A stretch of DNA of 39,820 nt from positions 1 through 39,820 of the forward strand of contig CALXJZ010000006.1 in assembly GCA_944388745.1 (NCBI GenBank), written 5' to 3'. The notes under the pieces were generated by a model. It was not told the DNA's origin, made no database searches, and saw only the letters and a program-made list of their open reading frames with translations. Positions 7,898 through 16,449 of the stretch are shown piece after piece; the first letter of the stretch is position 1, and each line of letters begins with the position of its first letter. Origin of the DNA: an uncultured Clostridia bacterium (GTDB lineage: Bacteria > Bacillota > Clostridia > TANB77 > CAG-508). Both the position numbers and the translations under genes were made by a program.

Positions 7898-8263
7898 ATG
7901 AGTGAAATAGAAGTTGGAGAATATATTAGAACTAATGATGGAATTATAGGAAAATTAAAGAGAATTGAATTAGACAATATAGATAAAAGTTTAAAATGGT
8001 ATGTATTCTCTGGAAAAATACCAGATAAGAATATAATTGATGAAGTATATATAAATAAACCATATATAATAAAGCATTCTAAAAACATAATAGATTTAAT
8101 AGAGCTATATGACTATGTAAATTATTTCCCAGTATTTGATATTATTGCTTATAATGATGGAAGAAAAGAAATAAGATTATCTAATGGGAATATATTGGGA
8201 AATAAAAATATTGAAACAATATGGACTAAAGAACAGCTTAAAACTATTGAATATAATATATAG
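7898..8263 (+). CDS. Hypothetical phage protein, paralogue of the gene at 5722
   Basis: 121 residues. The same ordered motifs as the gene at 5722 occur here without the Cys-bearing N terminus: YIRTNDGIIG, HSKNIIDLIE and TKEQLK. AGAGGTG lies upstream. This is a common Clostridia phage family of unknown role; the duplication shows it is under some selection in this phage. Confidence 0.6.
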   Translation: MSEIEVGEYIRTNDGIIGKLKRIELDNIDKSLKWYVFSGKIPDKNIIDEVYINKPYIIKHSKNIIDLIELYDYVNYFPVFDIIAYNDGRKEIRLSNGNILGNKNIETIWTKEQLKTIEYNI

Positions 8264-8274
8264 GAGGTATATAA

Positions 8275-8616
8275 ATGCCAAAGAAAAAAGAAGATGAGAC
8301 AAAACAAAATAAAATTCCTAAAAAAATTGACAACAATGAAAGTCAAGAAATAGATAATGAAAAATTAGGTTGGGTACAAATATTATTATTATTAGGCAAA
8401 CCAATATGGGATGCGCAAAAGAAAAAGTGGAGAGTATTAAGTGGTTATCAAGCAGTATTAGGATATCAAAATAATAATATTTACTTTGAAGTAACTTTTA
8501 CAGATACACCTAATTGGGAAAATTTTATGGAAAAACAATTATATACTAATATTCCAAAAACTAAGGAGGATAAATCTAGTTATGGAAATAAAAATAGCGA
8601 TAAAAAAGGCTCATGA
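8275..8616 (+). CDS. Hypothetical phage protein
   Basis: 113 residues, strong RBS AGGAGG. Lys/Glu-rich ends flank a middle segment with GKPIWDAQKKKWRVLSGYQ and WENFMEKQLY. No known function. It overlaps the next short gene. Confidence 0.55.
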   Translation: MPKKKEDETKQNKIPKKIDNNESQEIDNEKLGWVQILLLLGKPIWDAQKKKWRVLSGYQAVLGYQNNNIYFEVTFTDTPNWENFMEKQLYTNIPKTKEDKSSYGNKNSDKKGS

Positions 8617-8737
8617 ATTAAAACAAAAAATGAAAAATAAGCAATATATTCAAGTAAGAAAAGATGCAACAGACAGTTATGGTTACATTGAGGCCATAGA
8701 CACATTGATAAGAGAAATAAAAATGTATCAAAGATAA
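8582..8737 (+). CDS. Short hypothetical protein
   Basis: 51 residues starting MEIKIAIKKAHELKQKMK and ending REIKMYQR. AAGGAGGAT lies 9-12 bases upstream inside the previous gene. Its last codons precede a 90-base gap before the late regulator. Unknown. Confidence 0.5.
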   Translation: MEIKIAIKKAHELKQKMKNKQYIQVRKDATDSYGYIEAIDTLIREIKMYQR

Positions 8738-8828
8738 AATAGGATATTGTATTACATATTAAGAATTATAGAATTATTATTTACCAAAGCATATAGCATA
8801 CAATTTGCCTAGAAAGAGAGGTTTTTGT

Positions 8829-9419
8829 ATGAGTAAATTTGAGATTTCTGAAAAAGAAAGTAATTTTTTGAATTTAATAGAACAGGTTGTTACAGAAGGT
8901 GTAGCAAGGGGAATAAAAAAGGGGATTGAACAAGCAAAAAATGAGGAAAGATTAAGAGAAAAAATAACATATGATACCAGGATAAAAAATACAAGGTTAT
9001 TATTGAAAAATTATAGAAACTTTGTAAAAGCTTGTAAACAGGCAACTTTTACTGAAAAGGAATTAGAAACAGCAACTGTTGAGGAAGTATTAGACAAACT
9101 ATTCTGTCAATCTTATGATGAAGTGACTGTAGTTCAATCTATACTTACATCTAAAAAAAGAACAGAAATCATTTTAACACATATAGAAAGAATTATAAAT
9201 TTTTACTTGTTTGAAGCAGATCAAAGTAAAAATGATGAAAAATGGCGAAAAGCTCATATATTAAATGACTTATATGTAGCAGGAAAATACAAACCTAAAA
9301 TAAGTGTTATGTCCGAAAAATACCATATAAGTGAAAGACAAATTAGGAGAGATGCAAACTCCGCAATCGAAGAAATTGCAGTGCTTATGTTTGGAATTGA
9401 TGGTATAAGAAAAATGTAA
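8829..9419 (+). CDS. ArpU/sigma-like late transcription regulator
   Basis: 196 residues from the ATG behind AAAGAGAGG; an in-frame TTG 24 bases upstream lacks a ribosome binding site. The long N-terminal helical part is followed by a C-terminal helix-turn-helix (KISVMSEKYHISERQIRRDA, about residues 156-175), the layout of ArpU/RinA-type phage regulators with a sigma-region-4-like domain. Such genes sit immediately before the packaging genes and switch on late transcription. Here it is followed by a consensus promoter with an inverted repeat and a terminator, a likely target. Confidence 0.75.
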   Translation: MSKFEISEKESNFLNLIEQVVTEGVARGIKKGIEQAKNEERLREKITYDTRIKNTRLLLKNYRNFVKACKQATFTEKELETATVEEVLDKLFCQSYDEVTVVQSILTSKKRTEIILTHIERIINFYLFEADQSKNDEKWRKAHILNDLYVAGKYKPKISVMSEKYHISERQIRRDANSAIEEIAVLMFGIDGIRKM

Positions 9420-9439
9420 TTTGTTAAATTACATTTTTG
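9411..9439 (+). terminator. Intrinsic terminator of the early operon
   Basis: AAAATGTAATTT and AAATTACATTTT form a 12-bp stem with a 3-base loop, followed by a short T-rich tail. The stem overlaps the stop codon of the late regulator. Confidence 0.65.
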
Positions 9440-9453
9440 TCCAAAACTTGTCC

Positions 9454-9482
9454 TTGACATGTCATTATCAAGGATTTATAAT
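9454..9482 (+). promoter_or_regulatory. Consensus sigma-A promoter of the late region
   Basis: TTGACA at 9454-9459, a 17-base spacer, and TATAAT at 9477-9482: both hexamers match consensus exactly. A 7-bp inverted repeat, TCCTTGA (9451-9457) and TCAAGGA (9468-9474), brackets the -35 box and could be an operator. Transcripts would begin near 9490 and meet the terminator at 9527 after only about 40-60 bases. Confidence 0.85.
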
Positions 9483-9526
9483 TATAGAGTGAAAAAATAT
9501 ATAAATTACAAAATATTTAATCCCCT

Positions 9527-9551
9527 AAAAGACCGTGCAAGGTCTTTTTTT
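9527..9551 (+). terminator. Intrinsic terminator or attenuator in the late leader
   Basis: AAAAGACC and GGTCTTTT pair around GTGCAA, followed by a T-run. It lies between the consensus promoter and the first late gene, so late expression would require read-through or antitermination. Confidence 0.8.
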
Positions 9552-9570
9552 ATTTTGAGAAAGGAGAGGA

Positions 9571-10412
9571 ATGAGGCAATTTAAAAGTTTTTATAAGGAA
9601 GTTGGAGGCAATGAAGGAAGCAAGTGCAAATATCCAATAAGACTAGACACTTATCGGATGTCGGTTGCAGCCATGATTGCAAATATTGTTATGCCAAATC
9701 CCTATTAAACTTTAGAGGTTTATGGAATCCCCAAAATCCAAGTATTGCTAATATTGAAAAGCTAAAACGAAAAATAAACAAATTACCAAAAGGAACAATA
9801 GTAAGGCTTGGAGGAATGACAGATTGTTTTCAACCACTAGAACTGTATAATAGAGTAACTTATAAAATAATAAAGTATCTTAATAAAAAGAAAATAGGAT
9901 ATTTAATAGTTACAAAATCAAGCATTGTTTCAAACGATGAATACTTAAAGATATATGATAAGAATCTGGCCCACTTTCAAATAACTATTACAACAACTGA
10001 TGACAATAAGTCAGTACAGTATGAAAAAGCATCAGTTCCAAGTGAAAGAATAAAGGCCATAGAAAAACTATATCAATGCGGGTTTGATGTTCAAGTTAGA
10101 TTAAGCCCTTTTATCTATGAGTATATTGATTTTGATATTTTAAATGCTATAAAGTGTGATAAGATTCTTATTGAATTTTTAAGAGTTAATCATTGGATAA
10201 AACAATGGTTTAATATAGATTATTCAAAATATACAGTTAAGCATGCAGGTTATGAGCATTTACCATTAAGCATAAAAAAAGAATGCTTAAAAAAGATTAC
10301 TGGCTTTAATCAAATTAGTGTATGCGAAGATGTAGATGAGCATTTTGAGTATTGGAAAAACAATGTCAACTATAATAAAAAAGATTGTTGTAATTTAAAA
10401 TTAGGAGGTTAA
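9571..10412 (+). CDS. Radical SAM protein (SPL-like), two +1 shifts at CGG 9655 and 9662
   Basis: I place the start at ATG 9571 behind AAAGGAGAGGA. The frame gives GSKCKYPIRLDTY, then in-frame CGG at 9655-9657. Skipping the C reads GGA TGT and meets a second in-frame CGG at 9662-9664; skipping again reads GGT TGC. The result is LDTYGCGCSHDCKYCYA, with C32, C36 and C39 as the CxxxCxxC ligands of the radical-SAM [4Fe-4S] cluster. The product is 279 residues and goes on through LPKGTIVRLGGMTDCFQP. Starting at GTG 9624 would avoid both shifts but would drop the conserved N terminus and has no good RBS. First gene of a four-gene enzyme cassette; the substrate is unknown. Confidence 0.8.
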
Positions 10413-10414
10413 AT

Positions 10415-10945
10415 ATGAAAATTGAAAAAGTTAATATTGATAGCATTAAAGTATATCCAAATAATGCTAAAATTCATACAGCAGAGCAAATAGAGGAAAT
10501 TAAAAAATCAATCCAGGAATTTGGAAATAATGATCCAATTGCCATAGATGAAAAGGGTTTTATAATCGAAGGAGAGGGAAGATATCTAGCGCAAAAAGAT
10601 ATGGGAATAAAGGAAATAGAGGTTATAAAACTAACTCACTTAACAGAGGAACAAAAGGTTGCATATATGCTTGTGCATAATAAACTAACAATGAATACAG
10701 GTTTTGATTTAGACTTGTTAGAAGAGGAACTATCAAAGATATCTAGTATAGATATGAAAGAATTTGAATTCGATATAAAAGAAATAGAAGAAGAATTGGA
10801 AGAAGAAGAAAAAACACAAGAGCCTAGTTTCAATTATAAAGAACAATATGGTGTAATTGTTATATGTAAAGATGAAGCAGAACAAGAAAAAGTATATAAC
10901 AGTTTACTAGATCAAGGATACGAGTGTAAGGTGGTGACAACATAA
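10415..10945 (+). CDS. ParB/Srx-fold protein
   Basis: 176 residues. It begins with INIDSIKVYPNNAKIHT-type ParB N-terminal sequence, then EIKKSIQEFG, PIAID and IIEGEGRYLAQKDMG, the ParB/sulfiredoxin-like nucleotide-binding motif (GEGR for the usual GHxR). Known members bind or hydrolyse CTP or ATP and, in phages, are often linked to DNA modification or packaging. It overlaps the next gene at a TAATG junction, so the two are probably translated in a coupled way. The C terminus is acidic. Confidence 0.8.
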   Translation: MKIEKVNIDSIKVYPNNAKIHTAEQIEEIKKSIQEFGNNDPIAIDEKGFIIEGEGRYLAQKDMGIKEIEVIKLTHLTEEQKVAYMLVHNKLTMNTGFDLDLLEEELSKISSIDMKEFEFDIKEIEEELEEEEKTQEPSFNYKEQYGVIVICKDEAEQEKVYNSLLDQGYECKVVTT

Positions 10946-12099
10946 TGGGAAACATGACAAAAATTGAAATACATAATCGAGTTCAAGATTTTAATAGTTA
11001 TAGAGCAGCAAGAGTAAAATCCTTATTCAATGCAGAAAGTGGATGCAATTTTGATTTAGAAGCAGAAATTGATATATCTGGAGAATGGCAAATTGGAGTT
11101 GTAGTTGGACCGTCTGGAAGTGGAAAATCAAGTATTGGTAAAGTTATATTTGGAGAAAATCTAATATACGATTATACAAAAGGCTGGAGCAATGACAAAC
11201 CAATAATTGACGAAATAGCACCAGATGGAGATTTTAACGAAGTTACAGGAGCTTTAGCAAATGTAGGATTGGGAGATGTTCCAGCATGGTTAAGACCTTT
11301 TAGGGTATTATCAAATGGTGAGCAGTTTAGAGCAGGACTAGCAAGGTTAATTTGTGAAAAGCCTGAAAAAGTTGTTATTGATGAGTTTACTTCTGTAATA
11401 GATAGACAGATAGCAAGAATAGGTTCACAAGCATTTCAAAAGGCATGGAGAAGAACAAATCCTAATGGAAAGGTGGTGTTGTTAACCCCACACTATGATA
11501 TTTTAGATTGGGTAAAACCGGACTGGGTGTTTGATACAAAAACAAAAATATTTGAGCGTGGGTTGGCCAGGCAAAGACCAAAAATTGACCTCCAAGTTTT
11601 CAAGGTCAACCAAAGTTACTGGAAATATTTTAAACCACATTATTATTTAGATTTACCTATGCCACCCTGTGCAGAATATTTTATAGGTGTAGTAAATGGA
11701 GAACTAGCATGTCATGTTGCAGTTGCTCCTTTTTTTACTTCAAAAGGATATAGGGCAACAAGACTTGTAACTATGCCTGAATGGCAAGGCGCAGGTGTTG
11801 GTGTAAGATTTTTAGAGTGGATTGCTCAATATCATTTAGATGGAAATGGAAGGTGTAATAAAAAATATCCTACTTATTTTCATACATCACATCCTCAATT
11901 ATGTATGGCATTAAGGAAAAGCAAAAAATGGTTACAAACAAGTGCTAATTTGTATGGAGGAAATAAAACAAAAAGTTCAAAATCCATAATAAGATCTAGA
12001 AAAAAACATCATGCAGCAAATACTGGCTGTGGTTCTGGATATGGAGGGCACTTTAGAGCAGTACAAGGTTTTAAGTATGTAGGAGGTAACAGGATATGA
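10945..12099 (+). CDS. ABC-type ATPase fused to a GNAT-like domain
   Basis: 384 residues. The N-terminal ABC ATPase has Walker A GPSGSGKSS (55-63), signature LSNGEQ (about 122-127) and Walker B KVVIDE (142-147), with no membrane segments. After about residue 210 a GNAT-like domain follows, with RLVTMPEWQGAGVG (about 273-287), the acyl-CoA-binding Q-x-x-G-x-G/A loop. A Cys/His/Lys-rich tail ends the protein. Fusion of an ABC domain with a GNAT recalls phage DNA-modification proteins related to Mom (a GNAT relative that modifies adenine); that link is my inference. It lies between ParB-like and formyltransferase genes, with overlaps on both sides. Confidence 0.8.
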   Translation: MGNMTKIEIHNRVQDFNSYRAARVKSLFNAESGCNFDLEAEIDISGEWQIGVVVGPSGSGKSSIGKVIFGENLIYDYTKGWSNDKPIIDEIAPDGDFNEVTGALANVGLGDVPAWLRPFRVLSNGEQFRAGLARLICEKPEKVVIDEFTSVIDRQIARIGSQAFQKAWRRTNPNGKVVLLTPHYDILDWVKPDWVFDTKTKIFERGLARQRPKIDLQVFKVNQSYWKYFKPHYYLDLPMPPCAEYFIGVVNGELACHVAVAPFFTSKGYRATRLVTMPEWQGAGVGVRFLEWIAQYHLDGNGRCNKKYPTYFHTSHPQLCMALRKSKKWLQTSANLYGGNKTKSSKSIIRSRKKHHAANTGCGSGYGGHFRAVQGFKYVGGNRI

Positions 12100-12734
12100 A
12101 TATATTTATATGTGGTCAAAAAAGCTTTGGAAAAGAAGTATTAAAAGCATTGTATGAAAAAGGTCATAATATTGTTGGGGTTGCACCACCACCTCAGGAA
12201 AAATATTATGATAAAATGCAAGGATATGCTATCAAATTGGGAATACCAGTAATTAGCGATTGTGATAAATTAGTTTCAAGGGATATTCCTCAAAATACAG
12301 ACTTAGTAATAGCTGCGCATTCTCATTGGTATATATCTACAAAAATAAGGGAAAAAACAAAATATGGGGCTATCGGATTTCACCCATCACTATTACCAAG
12401 ACATAGAGGACAAGATGCAGTAAGATGGACAGTTGCAATGAATGATTGTGTCACAGGAGCAACGGTATTTTGGCTAGATGATAGTGTAGATGGAGGAGAT
12501 ATATTTCTTCAAAAAACACTATTTATCGACAAAAAATGGAACTATCATGAGTTATGGAAAAAAATGTTTCCAATAGGAGTAGAAATGATATGCGAAGCAG
12601 TGGATATGATTGAAAATGGCAATATCATAAAAATTCCTCAAGAAGAGCAATTTGCAACTTGGGAACCATCTTTTACAAGTACGAGATTAAAAAGAAATGA
12701 ATTATTACAAATAGGAAATGGTATAAATCTATAA
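12096..12734 (+). CDS. Formyltransferase-fold enzyme
   Basis: 212 residues, overlapping the ABC-GNAT stop by four bases. It has FICGQKSFGKEVLKAL at the N terminus, GFHPSLLPRHRGQDA (94-108) and DDSVDGGDIF (about 128-137), the formyl_trans_N signatures. These normally supply the catalytic His and Asp for transfer from N10-formyl-tetrahydrofolate. The usual Asn two residues before the His (N-x-H) is Gly here, so the reaction may differ from methionyl-tRNA or sugar formylation. The C-terminal domain of true Met-tRNA formyltransferase is absent. Probably acts with the preceding three genes. Confidence 0.8.
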   Translation: MNIFICGQKSFGKEVLKALYEKGHNIVGVAPPPQEKYYDKMQGYAIKLGIPVISDCDKLVSRDIPQNTDLVIAAHSHWYISTKIREKTKYGAIGFHPSLLPRHRGQDAVRWTVAMNDCVTGATVFWLDDSVDGGDIFLQKTLFIDKKWNYHELWKKMFPIGVEMICEAVDMIENGNIIKIPQEEQFATWEPSFTSTRLKRNELLQIGNGINL

Positions 12735-12756
12735 AAAGGTAGGTGGGTGATATGAT

Positions 12757-13498
12757 GTGATAAATGATAGTAATAAAATTTCTAAAATAAAAAAAGATTA
12801 TATAAATGGAAAGACATATAACCAAATTGCAAAAAAGCATGATGTCACTTATAATGAAGTAATTTATTTAGTTAGAAAAAACAAATGGAAAAGGGAAAGT
12901 AACTTAAGTAAGATAAAAAAAGGAAATCAAAATGCAAAAGGAAATAAAGGTGGTCCTGGAGCAGAAAAAGGAAACACACGTGCTTTAAAAACACGGAGAG
13001 TATGAAACGATATATGATGATTTATTAACTGAAGAAGAAAAGACAATTATGAAGCAACAAGAACTATATGATAAAAAATATCAAATTATGTCTGAAATAA
13101 AAATCTTATCAATTAGGGAAAGAAGAATATTAAAAAAAATACAAGACTTGCAGAATGGTAAAGAAATGAGTATTGTGAGAATGTCTAAAAGCTCATCAAA
13201 TAATGTGGCTTATAGGAATAATGGAACATTAACAACTACTGAAGCAGAAAGTACCATAAATATTACACAAAGACTTGAAGAAGCACTTACGAGAGTACAA
13301 GAAGCGAAAAGAAGATATATAGATAGTTATCACAAAGTTGAAAATGATGACAGAAAACTTGAATTAGAATTAATTAGATTAGAAATGGAAGCAGCACGAG
13401 ACGACAGTTCAAATACAGAAGATATGAAGGATGATAGTTTTATACAAGCATTAAATACTTCAACAGAAGGTGCATGGAATGATTACACTGAAGAATGA
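12757..13498 (+). CDS. terS: Terminase small subunit, +1 shift at CGG 12994
   Basis: From GTG 12757 the N terminus has a HTH (YNQIAKKHDVTYNEVIYLVR) and then GNKGGPGAEKGNTRALKT, the PBSX-type small-terminase signature. Next comes an in-frame CGG at 12994-12996. Unshifted, the frame ends three codons later. Skipping the C gives KTGEYETIYDDLLTEEEKT, the conserved continuation, and 246 residues in total. The C-terminal part is helical and acidic. The protein would recognise the packaging site and load the large subunit, which overlaps its end. No ATG alternative fits. Confidence 0.85.
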
Positions 13499-14884
13499 TA
13501 GCAAAAGTTTTGATGAAAGAATTTCTAATCTAAAAAATAAGGTAATGCAAAATGCTATTACTTTAAGAAAAAAATTAAAAAATGGTACATTATTCAAGTT
13601 TAAACCATTCAGTTTAAAACAAAAGAAAATATTAACTTGGTGGACAGATAATAGTCCAGTAAAAGATAAAAATGGAATCATAGCAGATGGAAGTATAAGG
13701 GCCGGAAAAACATTATGTATGTCATTATCCTTTGTTTTATGGGCAATGACAAAATTTAACGGACAGAATTTTATATTAGCTGGAAAAACAGTAGGAGCAT
13801 TTCGTAGAAATGTTCTTTTTTGGCTAAAACTAATGCTAAGAGCACAAGGTTATAAAATTAAAGATAGACGTGCTGATAATATGTGTGAAATATCAAAAGG
13901 AGAAATAATAAACTATTTCTATATTTTTGGTGGTAAAGATGAAAGATCACAAGATTTAGTACAACGGAATTACTGCTGCAGGTGTGTTTTTAGACGAAGT
14001 TGCATTGATGCCACAATCATTTGTAAATCAAGCACTGGCAAGATGTTCGGTAAAAGGTTCTAAATACTGGTTTAACTGCAATCCGGAAGGACCAAACCAC
14101 TGGTTTAAAGTAGAATGGATTGATAAAAAGAAAGAAAAGAATATATTACATTTACATTTTACAATGGATGACAACCCAAGTCTTGATGAAGAAACCAAAA
14201 ATAGGTATAAAAAAATGTTTGTAGGTGTATTTTATCAAAGATTTATATTAGGATTATGGGTGCTTGCTGAAGGAATTATATATCCTAATTTTGACAGACT
14301 AAAACATTGTGTAAAAAAAGTAGACATTCCAAATAAATTTGATTATTTCTATGTAACATCTGACTATGGAATTACAAATCCTCAGGTGTTTTTATTATGC
14401 CGGAATAAAATACATAGAAGGGAAACCACATGTATGGATACTAGATGAATATTACAATAAGGGAACAAAAAAGAATAAAAATGGCCAAGAGGAAAAGATA
14501 ACTAAAACTGATGATATGTTTCTTAAGGATTATAAAAAGTTAATAAAAGACATAGAAGTTAGAAAAGTAATCATAGATCCATCAGCTACTTCATTAATTA
14601 ATTTATTCAAACAAAATAAAATTGCAGTAAAAGAAGCTGATAATGCAGTTATAGATGGAATTAATTTAGTTTTAAATTGGTTAGATGAAGAAAGAATACA
14701 TATAGTTGCTGAAAAATGTCCTAACTTATTAAGAGAATTTGCTTCTTATATTTGGGATGCGAAAGCACAAGAAAAAGGTGAGGACAAACCTGTTAAACAA
14801 AATGACCACGCATTAGATGCATTAAGATACTTATTGCAAACATTATTCCCTAACAAGAAGAGGGGAGCATACTTTGTAAAATAA
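13479..14884 (+). CDS. terL: Terminase large subunit (PBSX type), +1 shifts at CGG 13965 and 14401
   Basis: Three reading-frame pieces join into one 467-residue protein when the C of two in-frame CGG codons is skipped. The ATPase domain has GSIRAGKTLCMS (Walker A-like) and, across the first shift, LVQGITAAGVFLDEVALM (Walker B). The nuclease domain has SDYGITNPQVFLL, then across the second shift CGIKYIEGKPHVWILDEYY, then IDPSATS and NDHALDALRY. Every expected motif is present and in order, so this is not a decayed gene apart from the frame. It cuts and translocates DNA into the prohead. The start could also be GTG 13470. Confidence 0.9.
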
Positions 14885-14898
14885 AGGAGAGAATTAAA

Positions 14899-16449
14899 AT
14901 GATAACAGAAATGGATAGAATTAAAATGATAATATCTGAAGGTGCAAAAAAAGGATTGGTATTATCTAAATTTATTGATACTCAAATAAATGAATTTAAA
15001 GAGTCTGATACATTCAAGGAAATGATAGAAGGTAGTAGATATTTTAAAAATGACGGAGATATAAAAAAGAAAGAAAGATTGTTTATAAATGAAAAAGGTA
15101 AAGAAGAAGTTGCTCCTCATTTGAAGAATTATCAGTTGAAACATCCTATAATTTATAAAATGATAAATCAAAAAGCTGGATATTTATTAAGAAAGAAACC
15201 TACAATAAAACAAGTAATAGGAAAAGATGAAAAAGAAGATCAAGACTATAAAGACATTTTAAAAGATATATTTAATAATAAAATGCATAAAAGATTAAAA
15301 TATACTTTAATAGAAGCGGTAAAAAGAGGTATAGGATGGTGGCAGTTATATATTGATGAAGATGGAGACTTAAAAGTAAGATTAAGGTATGCAACAAGAA
15401 TTATACCTTTATGGCAAGATGAAGAACATGAAGTATTAGATGCAGTAATAATGACTTATGAGGTTGAAGAATATACAAGTGAATATGAAAAGGAAAAAAG
15501 AACTAAAGTAGAATATTGGGATTTAGATGGTGTAAGATATTACATTTATGATGGTTCTAGCTTAATTGAAGATGTTGAAGAAGTAGAAAAAAGAAAAGAT
15601 TTAGTTATAGGAAAAGATACAGAGGGAATAAGTATTTTAGCACATTTTAAATTTGGAGATACTCTTCATAATTGGAAGAAGATTCCTTTTGTATATTTTA
15701 AATACAATGGTGATGAAATGCCATTAATACATTTACTAAAAACATTAGTAGATTGCTATGATGAATTATGTTCTAAAACTGCAGATGCAATATACGATGC
15801 ACCAGATGGAGTTAATGTAGTAAAAAATTATCAAGAAGAGTCAGGGACATTTCAAAGAAATCTTGCAACATATAATACGGTATTTTTAGATTCTGATGGA
15901 GAATATGATAGAAAGAATACAGAATTAAACATAGAAGCATTTAAAAGTTTTGTAGAACAATTAAGAAAAGATATCTATGAAGGTGGTTCCGGAGTAGACA
16001 CACAAAGTGAAAAATTTGGAACACAAGAGTCTGGAGTGGCTTTAAAACAATTATATGCAGATTTAGATTTAGACTGCAGCAATATAGAGACTGAATTTAA
16101 AAGTAGTTTAGAGTATTTTATGTTTTTCTATGATAACTGGATAGAAATGACAAAAGGAAAAGATTATACAGAAAAAGAAGTTGAGTTTGTATTTAATAAA
16201 ACAATGACTGTAAATGAAAAAGAATTAATAGAGACATTAGTAAATAGTATGGATATGTTAAGTTTAGATACTATACTTTCACGACATCCATATGTAAGCA
16301 ATGTGGAAGATGAAAAAGAGAAAATTGAAAAAGAGAAAGAAGAAGAAACAAAAAAGCAAGAGAGCGAATACGATAAAATGATAAAAGAATTAAATAATAA
16401 TAAACTTACAAATACCAATAAAGATGGTGCAAAAGTTGGTGATGAGTAA
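14899..16449 (+). CDS. Portal protein (SPP1 gp6-like)
   Basis: 516 residues, RBS AAAGGAGAG. Typical portal stretches include HLKNYQLKHPIIYKMINQKA near residue 70, KIPFVYFKYNGDEMPLIHLL and VDCYDELCSKTADAIYDAPD, and the C terminus is Lys/Glu-rich. The position directly after the large terminase and before the MuF protein is the standard one. It forms the dodecameric ring at the capsid vertex. The stop overlaps the next ATG. Confidence 0.85.
   Translation: MITEMDRIKMIISEGAKKGLVLSKFIDTQINEFKESDTFKEMIEGSRYFKNDGDIKKKERLFINEKGKEEVAPHLKNYQLKHPIIYKMINQKAGYLLRKKPTIKQVIGKDEKEDQDYKDILKDIFNNKMHKRLKYTLIEAVKRGIGWWQLYIDEDGDLKVRLRYATRIIPLWQDEEHEVLDAVIMTYEVEEYTSEYEKEKRTKVEYWDLDGVRYYIYDGSSLIEDVEEVEKRKDLVIGKDTEGISILAHFKFGDTLHNWKKIPFVYFKYNGDEMPLIHLLKTLVDCYDELCSKTADAIYDAPDGVNVVKNYQEESGTFQRNLATYNTVFLDSDGEYDRKNTELNIEAFKSFVEQLRKDIYEGGSGVDTQSEKFGTQESGVALKQLYADLDLDCSNIETEFKSSLEYFMFFYDNWIEMTKGKDYTEKEVEFVFNKTMTVNEKELIETLVNSMDMLSLDTILSRHPYVSNVEDEKEKIEKEKEEETKKQESEYDKMIKELNNNKLTNTNKDGAKVGDE

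Noticed and set aside
9624..9660. GTG 9624 as the start of the radical SAM gene
   Set aside because: No ribosome binding site at a good distance, and the conserved N-terminal block RLDTYGCGC would be lost; ATG 9571 has AAAGGAGAGGA.
13470..14884. Terminase and six other genes as pseudogenes
   Set aside because: Each break is a one-base C at an in-frame CGG, all motifs on both sides are intact and no other lesions (stops, deletions) are seen. Random decay would not use one codon eleven times.
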